A stretch of 64,000 nt of DNA. Source: Lepidurus packardi (Eukaryota; Arthropoda; Branchiopoda; Notostraca; Triopsidae). The stretch spans positions 9,010,565 to 9,074,564 of the forward strand of contig JAKZAN010000001.1 of NCBI GenBank assembly GCA_023053545.1. Direction: 5' to 3'. Shown in pieces: positions 41,295 to 54,300 of this stretch (position 1 is its first letter; the number at the start of each line of letters is the position of its first letter). The notes below the pieces were generated by a model. That model had not been told where the DNA came from. It ran no database searches and saw only the letters and a list, made by a program, of their open reading frames with translations. Position numbers and translations under genes: made by a program.

Positions 41295-42718
41295 ATGGCC
41301 GTGTCAGCTGAACTTGCTGCCCAGTTATTACAAGTGTCAGCTTCGTTTGTGGCTGCCATGAATATTTACCTAGGTTCCCAACACGAAATTCAGCGTCGTG
41401 CCAGAAGACTTCGCAAATTGCGAATGCTCTTGATGATGCAGTTGATGGAAAGTCGCAAAAACAAACTGGAACAACCGCCGCACAAACGAATCTGGGCCTT
41501 ACCCACACACAGCAGGTTTAACTTAATCTAATTATCTTTTTTCTCAAATATTTAAACAAATCTTAGTTTCAATTCGTATGCTTTCAAGGTATTGGGAAGA
41601 AGAAGTGCCAAGATTTACAGAAGCTCAGTTCCAGAAAGAGTTTCATGTAGGCAAACGGACGTTCCAATTCTTATGCAACTCGCTGAAAGGCGTTTTATCC
41701 AAGAAAACGACCAAAATGCGAGCAGCAATTCCACTAGAAAAACGAGTTGCCGTGGCCTTAGCCATCCTAGCTTCGAAAAACGACTACGCCAAGGTGGCAG
41801 AAGTGTTCGGTGTGGGCAAAAGCACAGTCTGCAATCTTTTTAAGCAGTTTTGCAGTGCCGTGGTCGCCGTTTTGTTCGGCAAAATAGTCCAGTTGCCGTC
41901 GGGCAAAGATTTCCGAGAAGAAGCGGACAAATTTACACTAAGATGGTCCTTTCCGGATTGTATAGGCGTGGTCGGGGCCACTCACTTGCCTATAGCCACG
42001 CCCCGCAACGGTGCCCAGGGGTACGCCAATCAAAGTGGTTGGAATTCCATCGTCTTGCTAGGTGTGGCTTCCTATAGCAGCAAATTAGGGTAATCCAACT
42101 TGTATTTTTTCTAGATATTCCTTGTATCATAACTTTTGTTATTTTATTGTTACCACATCCAATCTTAGGTACGTCTGTATTGGCCAGCCTGGTAGTACGG
42201 ATAATGCTTCGGTCTTAGAAGCGTCACAGCTCTATAAAACAGCATATAAAGGCAAACTCTTCCCGGCCGAAGACGATTTGCACTTCATCGCCGACCCCAG
42301 CTTCCCATTGCAAAGATGGATGTTGACACCGTACTTAAATTCCGGCTACTTGACCCACTCCCAACAAGCCTACAACATGCATCTCGCCAACGCCCACAAA
42401 TGCATAGACACAACGTTACAGCGCCTTAAAGGCCGCTGGTCCTTACTGCTTAAAGGCTGCGACTTGGCCCTCGACTTCACCAAAGTGGTTCAAGTCTGCT
42501 GCGTGTTGCATAACCTGTGCGAGACGGCCGGCGATATGTTTTTCGAGCAATGGTACGACGAAGTCCGACAATTTGATGCCAATTTCCCGCCACCCGTGTT
42601 AACCCCGCCCCCGATGCCCTCTGATGTGTCCCCTGAGGCGGTGGCCAAACGGGACCGACTGGCTGAACGTTTGTCCCAAATGAGCCTTGCCTCGGCCGAC
42701 TTGGTTCCCGTGCAATGA
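41295..42718 (+). CDS. HARBI1/ALP1-like domesticated PIF-Harbinger transposase
   Basis: Three exons: 41295-41515, 41589-42089, 42169-42718 (introns 73 and 79 bp); 423 aa. Typical HARBI1 layout: a helical N-terminus, then a helix-turn-helix at about residues 120-165 (IPLEKRVAVALAILASKNDY; VFGVGKSTVCNLFKQF), then the DDE_4 fold with LPIATP, PGSTDNASVLEAS, FPLQRWMLTPY and RLKGRW. All three catalytic positions differ from transposases. The usual GxIDGTH reads GVVGATH (Asp to Gly203), PGSxHD reads PGSTDN (Asp to Asn253), and the Glu before the RLKGR motif is Asp321. With intact frames, introns and no terminal repeats found, this looks like a host gene without nuclease activity. Poly(A) signal AATAAA lies at 42775-42780. 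Whether it is orthologous to HARBI1 is unknown. Confidence 0.88.
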
Positions 42719-42774
42719 AGACGAACTTCCATTTCAGTGAACTTAACAACCAAAATTTGACAAATAATACTGAC

Positions 42775-42780
42775 AATAAA
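42775..42780 (+). terminator. Poly(A) signal of the HARBI1-like gene
   Basis: AATAAA 57 bp after the stop codon, in phase with a short 3' UTR typical of this window. Confidence 0.65.
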
Positions 42781-44320
42781 AATTGTCCAAATACTCGAGA
42801 TTTTGTTTTGCAAACGCTACTTCAAATGGTTGAGAGACATGCTATGAATTACTTTGGTAAGTGTATCCCTTCTTCTGAGGGAAATGGATAAATACAACTT
42901 ATTGTTTTCGTTTGTTGTGTCGAACAGAAAAATTGGCGAGATTTTTTGGTTGGTATTGATTTTTGCAAGTTTTCAAGGGCCTTGCTATTAAAATCGTACA
43001 GAACGAGTTTTTGTTGTCTCGCGCTTGGGATGTTCCATTACATGAGTATTCCCACATCAAGGTTAATGCCAACAAAATCATTTGCATAGTAAAGCCTATC
43101 CAAAAATGTTAAAAACAAGCGAAATTTGTCTCGCTCTACCCAATAAAAATTGACATGGAAGAACTCAAAAAAATAAGTAATAATAACATAAAATACAAAA
43201 AGCACACAACTCAGGATTTTTTTCACCACCCAAATTGGAAGTCGGAAGGCTAGTCATAGCTTTTGCTTGAAGGGCCATTGTTACAGCGATTGTTTTGTGT
43301 TTTTTTCACCAATGTAAAAAAAATCCGCAAACGTACTCCCAATTAAACCAACATTTCTCTCTTCTAGATTGACACGCAAAAGAAGTTAAGTATTTAGCTT
43401 TGATCGGCTATTATACGGAGGTTATGCAGCTTCAAGATTGAAACGTTTTTTTTCTCCAAGAATTCTCAATTAAAAAAAATAATAATCGAAAGCTGGACAA
43501 AAATACTGGCTGGCCTTTTTATCTGGTGCTTTCTGACAATATTTTATAAAATAGCAAAAAAATCTTAGTTTCGTCCTCTGCCCTATTAAGGTGTCAATAG
43601 TGCAAACTTCGAAGCTTTTGTTTCTTTTTACCAAACAACGTGACCGGACACGCAAAAGTATTTGTCTTTGTTACTGTTTTTAATTTTTTTTTTTAAATTT
43701 CGATTGCCACGGAGATGAAACCCCGAAGCGATTCCGCAAGTAGTATATACACGCCCATTTTTCTCTGTAACTAAAAAAACGGTCTAAACTAATAAATCCT
43801 ATAAATAACGATTTTTTGCCTGCACGCACAACGCGAAAAAGAAAGAGAGAAACGTTTTACGACACTGTCGAGAAACCTGATCCTATTTCAACCTAAGAAG
43901 CCTTTTTTTCCTTTTACAAACAAATAGCTGACAATAATACCAAAAAACACTGAATCAAATCCAGGAAAGGGGTTCATAGGGGGAACGGGCGGGGACCGTC
44001 ACAACTAATTTCTCTTAATTTGTTCTTGCTTTTAGGTTCCAAAAGATATTTTGGAAGAATTAGATAAAAACTTTCACCATTTTTTACGCCAAGATTTCGT
44101 CCCAGCCAACTGCCTATATCCACCTCCCAAAAACTAGGCATCTGGGGAAAAATTGAAGAAAAATTGTACTCCCGCACGCCAGTTTGCGCACACGCATGCG
44201 CTGAGGTGAGGCAGTGTGTCTTTTACGCACTTTTTCTCCTCCAGCGGAAAATCCTCCCAAGAAAAGCAGCCGATTTTTGTTTTCTGTTCATTTTTGCTAG
44301 CGCTCACCTCTTTTTCTCTT
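42781..44320. other. 1.5-kb spacer between convergent genes
   Basis: AT-rich, no domain-bearing ORF. The right part probably holds the 3' UTR of the SANT-like gene. Confidence 0.55.
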
Positions 44321-47300
44321 TCACATATTTTCGTGGCGATTTGACCGGGACATGCCCATGAGGTCTGTCGCAAACGGATGCACTACCATAGGTCCTTGTC
44401 CGCCATTGGGTCCGGCGGAGACGGCTCCACCTCCAGGACCGCTGCCGTTGGCTCCCCCATTATTGGCTCCATACCAGCCCGTGGAGTTGTTCATGAGGTT
44501 CTGTTGGTACGCGGGACTATGTGGGTATGACGCGGGACTAGCCATGGGCGCGGCCGTGGACGAGGGACTTGGGTTCATACTGTTGGTGTATGGGTAATGG
44601 CCGTGTGCAGAGTTGGCTAAATGGGCGGAGGAACTGGAGGCGGGGTTGGCGTAAGGGTGGGAGTAAGCGGGGGAGTTGGAGCAAGAGGAAGAAGGGTTGG
44701 AAGGGGTTTTGGAAGATGGGGGCGGGACCAAGTGGCCGCCTGACCCGGGACCACCTCCAGCGCCAGGGTTAGTGGAATTGTCGTGGAGGTGGACCGTATT
44801 GGAAGCGTTGGTGGAACTGCTGTGATTGTTGGCGTTGTTGTGGTGGCCACCATGTGAAGAATGCTGCTGTTGGGCAGAGAACACCTAACCAAACTGCAAC
44901 TAAGAAACCCATGGGTCTCATTCCTAGACGTTTACAAATTTCCCGTAAACCGACACCAAAACGGTACATTGAACTTGACGATTTCATATTAAGTATCTTC
45001 CTAATACCTTCGACCTTTATTTAATGGTTTGTTTGCCGTTAAGGCCGCGGTCTACTGCAAATAGTTGATGTTTCCTTGTCATTATATGGCACGGATGTCA
45101 TACCCTTGCATCATGAGAATTATGCAACTTGAAATAAAAATCGGGAAAGAAACTTAACGATATAATTGAAACATTCATTTGTTAAATATCTTAATAAAAA
45201 TATCTTAAAACGCTGCGTCGAAAGATTTAGATATACGATATATTAAAATTTCCATAACTTGAATAAATTTAAATAAACCATAAATCTAAATCTTTTGACG
45301 CAACGTCTAAGACATTTTTATTAAGATATGTAAAAAAAATTCTCCATTCTACCGTTAAATTTCTTTCCAGATTTTTATTTCAAGTTACACAATTCTCATG
45401 ATATTGGGGTACGACATCAGTGTCATCTTTTGACAAAAAAGATCAACAACTTGCAGTACACCGTGGCCAACTTTTCTTGCCTGGGCTCTCCTATAAGCCG
45501 GGTATTGGGAGGGATTTCCAAAAGTTGAAATTCATCCGAGTTGAAACTGACGCCAAAGTTCTGAGAATTGTCCATTAGGAGAACTTTGGCATCGGACACG
45601 AAATCAATTTTAACTGGCTTCAACTAGGTCTGTTTAAAAATTATGAATGATTATTTAGCGACTTTTGAGAGGTTTGGACTTTTGAGAGGCGATGACGTCA
45701 CCCACTGCACAGCGGGATTAACTCGAAAAAGCAAAAACTTTCAATTAAAGCTGAAGTTATAAAAAACTTCTGATCTGGAGCTGAAAATAAACGAAACTCT
45801 CCAAAGCTCCTGCATCATCTTCGGCCTTTTTCCTAATCTTTTGAATAAGCTGAGAACACTACGGCTTTCAAAATAGTTCACCAATGCATTTCTTATTAGA
45901 GAAGACGCGCACTGAACCAAAATACCTTCAATAATTCATTCCTTGATTAAATTTAACTAAAAAAGAAAGTTGCTTTCAATTTTCAATATTACCGAAACCG
46001 TTACGATTTTCAATACTCAGCTAGAATGCTGGTATAAGGATCCATTTTTTCTTCGCTTTCATTATGTTATAACAAAAAAATTTAATTGTTTGGTGTCAGT
46101 TTACCCTGAATGCGAAAATGCGAATTTTTACCTGCGTCATGTTGGAGAAGAAGCCGGTGACCGCCGCCATCATGGCCGCTTCGGAGGCCGCTCTCTGTTG
46201 CTGTAACTTAAGATGCTCCTCCTCAACTTTGAGCATGGCTTGCATGATGGCTAACAGCATTGAATCTTCGGAGCGCGGCCGTTTGATCCGTCGCTCATCG
46301 CCTTGGCTGTGACCCGGTACCGGCCCGGGCGATGAGGGTCGACGTTTGATGGGCAAAAAGGAAGGGGGCATTGAGGAGGCGTGCCCATTTGGAGCGGAGG
46401 TAAGAGGTACACCTAAGGAGGGGCCATCTGCGTTATCCGTGCCCCCTGAAGACGGCGTGTCAGGTAAGGACATTCCTGAACTGTCTTCACCGGATCTGCA
46501 AATAACGAGTCAACGATAAAGATTTTAATTATTCGCTAATAACAGTTCACGTTACCCACTAGATTAAAACTCTCTACTTTTTTTTTTTACTTTAGAACTT
46601 GGATAAAACTTTCAACACAAGGGTACGCGAGCACTCGCATTGCTTCGGTGAGAGCGGCTATGAGAGAGTGAATAAATCAATTCCAAATATTAACTCTGTG
46701 TGGATGTCTAACTTTTTATCAAAGAAAACAGATAGCATCACCTTTGCACTCTGAACGCGATTACGAATGACATTTCAAGTAAATATAAAAAGAACTACGC
46801 TTCCAATCACACAACCAGTTAAAGTTAATCGTAACTAAATCAACCGTGGAAGATAAAACGACACAAAGCATTTGTATGTTCTATCGATCCTATCTAACTA
46901 AAATCGAAGGACATTTTTGTTCAGACTAAGGTTAACCACAACATTCTAACTTTCGCTGCGTGTGAAAACGCGTTGATGAAGTATTCGTAAAAGGAAAAAA
47001 AAATTAAATGTACCTGGAAGAGCCTGGTCTGGCGTCTCTCCCCACTCCATCCACGTTACATGATAAGGGGACGTTGGGTTCTTCCATGGAAAGGCTGAGA
47101 AACATGCCTACAGAAAAACGAAGGATTAAATTTGCAACTAGACCTTTTAAATAATAAATATTGCCAATAAATAATTATACTACCTGGGTGATGGTGCGAT
47201 GTTCCCGCTCGTGCCTCCTCTGAATATGAATGGGACCCTGCATCATATGAAGATTCCGAAAACTCGCCTCTCCCTTCCAAAAATTTCTCGAGGACTGCAT

Positions 47301-47977
47301 AATAGGGCCAATCTGGAACACCTTCACCTATCAAGAATTGAACAAATTGAGTAACAGACACGATTTTGCAAAATTAACATCTTTGATCCTAGCATCTTAA
47401 CCCCGCAACCTCTTTTTAACTAACCTTAACCCCAACCCACATGTTTCAGTCTTCCCCAGCAACTTTTTAGGTTTATTTATTAATTACAACCGAGAAGTTA
47501 TCAAAACAGAGTAAAATTAAAGTGTAATAACTCAAAGATAACAGGCTTGCCCTCTGTTTAAAACTTGTCACAGGTCAACAATAGCCTACGAGCTGACTTT
47601 GTTGACATCTGGACAAGCCACAACAAACTGAGGGTCATCCATGAATCACCCATGGCACGATTTCATTGTTAAAGATACTTCTCATGCCTAAAAACAAGGA
47701 AATAAGACTTACCTGCTAAGTAACTCCGTTTAAGTTTGGTATACTTGGCTCTTAAATTGCCTATACGCACTTTACATTCCTCAGGCCCGCGATTATAGCC
47801 CACTTCTTTCATGCGCTCACTAATCACGAACCAAAGTCTGCCTGTCCTGTGTCCTTTACCCAATTCAGGATGAGTTCCTCCATTAGTATAATGGGTCCAC
47901 AACTGTAAAAGACGAATTGTTTCGTCATATCCAAAATTTTTCTTGCGTGGACTATGCTGATGAAGGGGGGCCGCCAT
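44321..47977 (-). CDS. Myb/SANT-like (trihelix, Myb_DNA-bind_4 type) DNA-binding protein
   Basis: Five coding exons: 47713-47977, 47184-47327, 47014-47107, 46132-46495, 44321-44884; phases agree, 476 aa. The start MAAPLHQHSPRKKNFGYDET is immediately followed by the SANT-like fold: Trp-bearing helix 1 (TIRLLQLWTHY), helix 2 (GRLWFVISERMKEVGY) and helix 3 (PEECKVRIGNLRAKYTKLKR). After it come an acidic/Ser segment and a basic stretch (PIKRRPSSPGP; RRIKRPRSED). Next is a helical, probably coiled-coil segment (MLLAIMQAMLKVEEEHLKLQ), then a His/Asn/Ser/Gly-rich disordered tail ending SRSNRHENM. This layout (N-terminal SANT, C-terminal helix) is common in transcription cofactors and in Harbinger-derived partners such as NAIF1. 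Function is inferred only. It is convergent with the HARBI1-like gene. Confidence 0.85.
45043..45468. mobile_element. Fold-back MITE with about 190-bp inverted arms
   Basis: Left arm starts GGCCGCGGTCTACTGCAA and the right arm ends with the complement of GGCCACGGTGTACTGCAA. The arms match through ATCATGAGAATT and CTTGAAATAAAAATC and continue to a second palindrome around AAATCTAAATCTTTTGACG, so nearly the whole 426 bp is self-complementary. It lies in the intron between exons 4 and 5 of the SANT-like gene. No ORF; superfamily uncertain. Confidence 0.85.
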
Positions 47978-50458
47978 TTTTCACTTGCCCAAAAAGCCCA
48001 AGCAAGCTTGGCCCGTTGTTGTGTGCTACACAAGCGCCAGGCTCGGGAAACCGCTCCACCCACAGCCTGTTTTTCGGATTGCCGCGGGACCAGGCCAAAC
48101 CGAAGCCTGAACCGAAGCCCAAACCGCTTAGACCTCCTCCTGTCAAGAGTCCAGAAGGCGTTTTTCAAGTTTCCCCTCTCCGGATCGGAAGCGCGCCAAG
48201 TTTAAATACTATTGGCTTTTTTGCTCGTTTTTTTTTTGCCCTGCCGACGCAACGTAATCTGGGCAAAAAAAGAACACGAATTTCTCCAGCTATTGAGGTG
48301 TAATGGAAGAGGCTTGGCTCGTGACGAGTTGCTGGGTGCTTGCGGTTCGCTGGCAGTCACACAAGTGCTAATTTTTGAATGCTGCACCCGAACAAAGGGA
48401 CATGTGGAAGAATGGATGATGACGACGATCAAAATCGACCGGATTTTTTCTCTTCTTCTACTGCTTTCTTTCTCTGTGTGTCCCCTTCGATGTCGTCAAA
48501 AAGTGCCCATGAAAAGCGCCATTTCAGAACGCATAAAAAGACCCATTTCTGCCTCGAAAACGAAGAAGGAAAGCAAAATTAATGAGACCCGTCAATTAAA
48601 TTTCACGTTTAATAACGTACATTTATAAAATGAGTAAAAAATTCTCGAACATTCTTGGCGGAATGACTACTGGGAATAAAAAAAGAGAGAATGGATGGCG
48701 GGTCCACGTCGAGTTCCAGACATCCAAAACCGAAATTGTTCTAAGGACCGCGCTCTACGCGCTCGTAGGCGAAAAAGCCAGGGAGTCTGATATGCAAATG
48801 TATCTTGCTCGCTCGCTCTATCTTTTTTGCTTTTCAGGTTCAGAAGTCCTCCAGGCGTCTAGAATAACTCGCATTTGAATGCAATATGGTGGTGGTCGAA
48901 CGTTTGTTGACGTCATGAGACGTTTTCATCCCCCCGTATACCGAGATCGTACGCGCTCCCTCCGTCCCAATATCGAAGTGCGATGTAATATAATGGTCAT
49001 GGAATGGCTGGAGGCCACACAAGCAGTTTCTTAGTTTTTAATGATATGCCGAAGGTCAATGGAAATGCATTTTCGCTTCAAGGCATTATTAACTTAACAC
49101 ACACATTCACATATATAACATCCAAATAAGAATTCTTTCGATCAAGGTTAAAACCTCCAGAAGCTGTAGCATCTTATGCAAATAGGCTCCCAACTACACA
49201 TACATTCTTTAATAACTCGTTTGAAGAAACGATTTCAGCAACCAGGAGTTAAGAACTTTAAGCTTAAAAGGAAACTAACGCTCACCTACAATAACTCCGT
49301 TCTTTATGAAACGTTCGATTGGGTCCAAGAACATAAACAAGGCGGTTGTCGAGTAGGTGAAAAAAAGCTGCATACTAACGTTCTTTCCTAAACCGAGTCG
49401 GTGTTAATGCACTGCATTTATCATCTTTATCTAATTGAATTTAAGGCAAGCGCCCTAACGACCGTCGATATACAACCGACGATCAATACTTTTGCCTGCA
49501 TTAACCTTGATGGCCACAAACGCCGAACAGAACAGAACCAAACGAAAACTAAGACTTGAAGGGGAGCACATTTGCCTTCAACGCCAAAGCCGCTTTAGCA
49601 TTGAGCTCTTTCGCACTTTCATTTTTTCCTTCTCTCCACAAACACAAACGAAAAAGCCTATAACACCTATACATCACGATGTAACAGCAACCACTAACAA
49701 TTTCCTTTCGGTGCAAAATCACTAAAATCTTTAATAAAGATACTCTGTGAGTTTAATAATTCCCTTTTTGTACATTACAAGCCTTATATACATTAAGTAA
49801 ACAATTCACAAAATATCTGATAAGTGTTATTGTGATAATCTGAAAGTATATACTCTTTCATATCATTGCAGTAATTTGAGGAAGCTCGTTCGCTTAGGCT
49901 TGATTTCGAAATTCGCGCCTCAAAACAGAACAGCATTGAAGAGAGCAGGCTTATCCCATAATCTTGTGTAGTTTAGGCTAGACAGTCTACTCCAGTTAGG
50001 TCTACTCTAGGCTGTCTTCTCTAAAACTATATCTCCCGAAACTTCTCTAGTAAACGCAAGCGAGCAAGACAAACGTAAACTGCCTAGCACCGCAGGACTA
50101 GACGAAACGTATTCCTTTTCGTGGTTGACTAGACAAAATAAAGTAGATCTTCTTGAACGATAATGCAATTAACAGCCGGGACCCGTAATCTTACTGCATG
50201 TGACTTTTCCATTACGACTAACTATTTCCCTCCACAGAGCGGCACACATATTTTAGAATCTTCGACGTCCACGTGGTAAGACTTCCGGAGGCCCGAAGGC
50301 GTGGTTTGTACAAGGGCCAAGGTAATTTACCAATCGGCCACCCCTATGCCCTAGCATCTTGCACGAATGTGGTACGCAATGTTATTTTCCCTGCGGAAAC
50401 AAGAGTGAAGCTTTTCCAGTATTGCATTATATGTTGTAAATTCTTACAACTTTTTTAC
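47978..50458. other. Upstream region of the SANT-like gene and intergenic sequence
   Basis: The first 200 bp left of about 48180 are GC-richer and probably contain the promoter and 5' UTR of the SANT-like gene. A 138-codon plus-strand ORF at 48212-48628 has no recognisable domain and is not called. The rest is AT-rich without a gene. Confidence 0.5.
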
Positions 50459-51122
50459 GTGAATTTGACATAGTTTTGTTAAATGTCGAACTCTGATTTT
50501 AACTGTTCTCTCAGATCTCAAGCGTATTCCGTATTGAATGCAAATCAAGCAAGGAAAAGATCAAGTGAACGGAAACACGGGAAAAGAAAAGGGGTATAAA
50601 ACGATACGTAAAAGAGGTGGGAAGGCAAAGTATTAAAAAGCTGTAAAAACCCATCAAAATAATTTAATGGGGATGTTCTACTCCGTTCTTCAGCCTGCCA
50701 GTTAATCAATACTTTGCTTCAAAGGAGCCTCAAGTCCCAAATTATCTTGATTGCTGTGTAAATAGTATCTTGCTATTCGCTGTAGACCAATCCCACAACT
50801 AAGTAACTGCTAAATAACTGTTACTCAGTTTCAGACTCGCCATCAATGACACTAGCCTAGATGACAATACATTTAAATCTCTTACATACGAAAAATCAAT
50901 ACAAATCACATACTTTGCGATATTTTCGGCACACATCATATTCTTCAAATCAACGGACCTTAACTTCTTTCGGCTCTGGTGGCGACTGCAGGAATGAACT
51001 GATGCAGCTTTCTGTATGTCAACGGATTTCTATCTCGGCAATATCCTCAAGCTGGCTTAGATATATTCATCTGTATACAGACTGCGCTGAGAATGGCGAC
51101 AAACTCAATTTTATCTTTGATT
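50459..51122 (-). pseudogene. Decayed partial tandem duplicate of the URB2 3' end
   Basis: Aligns along its whole length with 51411-52122, covering URB2 exons 8-10 together with their introns. Examples are GTGAATTTGA at both starts, GCTCTGGTGGCGACTGC in both, and GAATGGCGACAAACTCA against GAAAATGGTGACAAAATCA. It contains many stops and indels, and the offset drifts from about 952 to 998 bp. Introns are retained, so it arose by DNA duplication, not retroposition. Confidence 0.88.
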
Positions 51123-51397
51123 TGACCTATTTTGATTTTGCTTATTTTTTTTATCGATAACTATGGCATCCGTGAAAGTAAAAAGGAAAGTTTTTTCCTT
51201 GCTGCTACGCAAATGATAGACACCTTTGAACTTCGTCCACGTGGTCGCGATTCCGGAAACTGGAAGGCGTGGTTTCTGACATGTAACACGGCCAGTCTCC
51301 GATGTTCTGGTATTAACGGAGAAATACAGTACGCAAAAAAGAATTTCCACCAAAAAAAGTAAGTAATCTACCCACGCATTTGTATTTTTTTCTCTTT

Positions 51398-54300
51398 TCA
51401 CAATTTGCCCGTGAATTTGATATATTTTTGATAAGTGTCGTACTCTGATTTGAACAGTTCTCGACTCCCAGCGGGCAAAGTGGCCATCATGAAACGCGTT
51501 GCGTGTTGATCAAGCATGGATAAGAACACGTAAACAGCCGTCATGAGCGGAGACTGAAAAAGAGAAAAGGGGAATAAAAGGACATGTAAAGAAAAGAGTA
51601 GGAAGGAAAAGTATGCAAAAGCTGCAAAACCCATTCGAACAATTTAATGTGAAGGTTCTACTCTGTTCCTCAGCATGCAAGCTAATCAATACTTTTGCTT
51701 CGAAGAGCTTCAAATCCAAGATTACCTTGACTGCTGGGTAAATAGTGCCTTGCTGTAACGCTTCCAACAAATCCGCTGCGATGTAAGCTGCAACGCGTCT
51801 GTACCTCAAGTTCTGATTCGACGTTAACGACACCAACCTAAGCAAAAGTTACATTTCAATTCCGTATTGAAAATAATAATCAAAGAAAATCAAAAACCTC
51901 GCAATTCTTTCCGCGCAAGCCACCATATTCTCCAATTCAGCGGAATTCAACTTCCGGTTCTGATCAGCTCTGGTGGCGACTGCCGAAATCAACTGCCGAA
52001 GCAATTGTAACGTCAACGGAATGCGGTCTGCGGCGATTTCCTCATGTTCGCTCAGAAAACTGTGCAATATCTTATAGACTGACGTGAAAATGGTGACAAA
52101 ATCAGTCATATCTTCGATTTCATTCCAAGGCAACGCCAAAACAGGAGTGAAGAAACTGCCCAAATCATCCGGCAGTACATAAATCTACACCACAAATCTT
52201 AGAGACAATAATTCTAAAAGAATTTGGAGTTAAATACCTTTTCGACGCTAACTAAGGTTCGGAAAGTATCCAAAATGGGTACAACGCTTGCCAGAAGTCT
52301 CTTTTGGTCACGATCTAGCTGGTATTCACTTACAGCTTCCAGAATAAGCGTTTCTAATGCAGGGATAGTGTTTTGAATCACTACTGTTCTTAAATTAGTA
52401 CGTTTTCCGGACTCGAAATCCGCCGCCACTAAATGTTGCCATAAAGTCAAAGTTCGCTCTAAAGTCCCTCGTTTCTGGCAGCATTCTTCCTATAAACCCG
52501 CAAACATAAGGAACCGACAAACACAAACAGTTTTAGAAGTGAGCGTAAGAGAAGAAACAACGTAAACAAATAAAGAAACGGAGCTCATTGTCAAAGTTAA
52601 AAGAAAGAATCATTCTCAAGGTATTTTTAAAGTTGTCTTTTTATCAACTCGAAGGCTACGTATTCAATTTGGATTGTTACTTAAAAACAACTACGATACG
52701 CACTACATGACTAAAATCTAAAAATAATTTTGGCGTTATATGGATTCTGAGCTAGAAACTGTGAAAAAGCTGCCAAAATACCAACTTCTGCTTGTCGCTT
52801 TTAGATGATGACATGGTAAAGGCGTAAGTCTAATTTGCAACCTCCCAAAACACCCGCTCTAAAATACAACTATTGGAAATGTTTGACTATGTACAACTTC
52901 AGAACCTCATTTAGAGAGTCCAAATACTTCAAGGTATAAAAAACTTATAAAACTACCAATTATGGTTTGACTCGCATTTTACATGCTCGGATAAGTCTAA
53001 TTTGTGACTCCCCAAAACAGTCGAAAACGTGCAGCTTTCCGGCACGTTTCAACTTTTACTGTACAACTTGAAGACCTCCCTGATAAATCGTTTCTTGAGG
53101 TGAATTTCTATCACACATCTAGCCTATACGGAAAAGGATATCATTCACGTTTACGGACTAGTCTAGACCTCTCAGAATAAAATCATGTTAAGCGCACGAG
53201 TACGTGGATACATGCGTTCAAATTCCGAATTAACTGCCTGTTTTCCACTGTAACAAGCTTTGCAAGCAAACTTCTGCAAACTTATCCTGCACACTTGTTT
53301 TTTAAAAATAAAATATAGGTAAAATGTACATTTTAACAAAAAATACTACCACATATTAAGGATAAATTGAAAAAAGGGGAAATTACCATATCGGCCATAA
53401 ATCCGTCAAGCATTAAGTTTAACTCTCCTTCTTGAGCCATTCCCAAGATTCGCTGGATGAGCGAATCGTTCCAACGAATTGGCGGACTCTGCCGGTACAT
53501 TTTCCAGAGTTCCATTCTTACGGGCGAATAGTCGTGCTGAGGCCAGTTATGTAAATGCAACAGATGATTTTCAAAAAACAGAGCAACAGCTTGTCCCAAA
53601 TCGGCGTCCGTGGAAGTAATATACGGCAAAGAAGACTTGATGATAAAACGCAAATGACCCAATAACTTTTGCATCTTCAGACTCAAAACCGTCACATTGG
53701 CTTTGGTTTGCTTATTTCTTTCTTCTTGGCGTTGGGTTGCGGCGTAAGCTTTCATATAGCTAGTCAAACCGCGAAAAAAGATCACCCGATCAATTAAATT
53801 AAATTTCCGGAAGTTGTCAGGCAAAGAAACACTCTTAAACTGCTGATAGAATTTCTTCGCTAAGCGCAGAAATAATTTGTGTGTTACTTGTTTCATGGAT
53901 AAATATTTCATATCATGAACCGAAGACCATAATGTTTCCATAGCTACAACCTGAAAGTATCGGTGCCAGAGATTTTCGGGATTAAATCCACTCTTGGTAA
54001 AGTTCTTCAAGGAAGTAATCGAATCGGGACTTTTGACGATTTCTTCCATCAGACTGGGTACTACGAGCTTGGCTAAGGCATAAATAACACCCTGGGATCC
54101 AAAGCTTGTTTCCAAGTCGCGTAATACAAACTCAATTACGTAATCCACGCGAAAGTAGGTAAAAATGTACGAATATTTCTCCGGATTGTCAAGGAGTCGC
54201 ACCAAAAGCTCGTAAAGTACTTTCTTGCTCTGCATACCATCTGGTGACGCCACTTGGAACTCGGCGCATGTCAACAACGTTACTATGGCAAACAAGAGAA

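Noticed and set aside
48212-48628. 138-codon plus-strand ORF upstream of the SANT-like gene
   Set aside because: A hydrophobic stretch in the middle looks vaguely like a membrane segment, but there is no family resemblance and it overlaps the probable promoter region.
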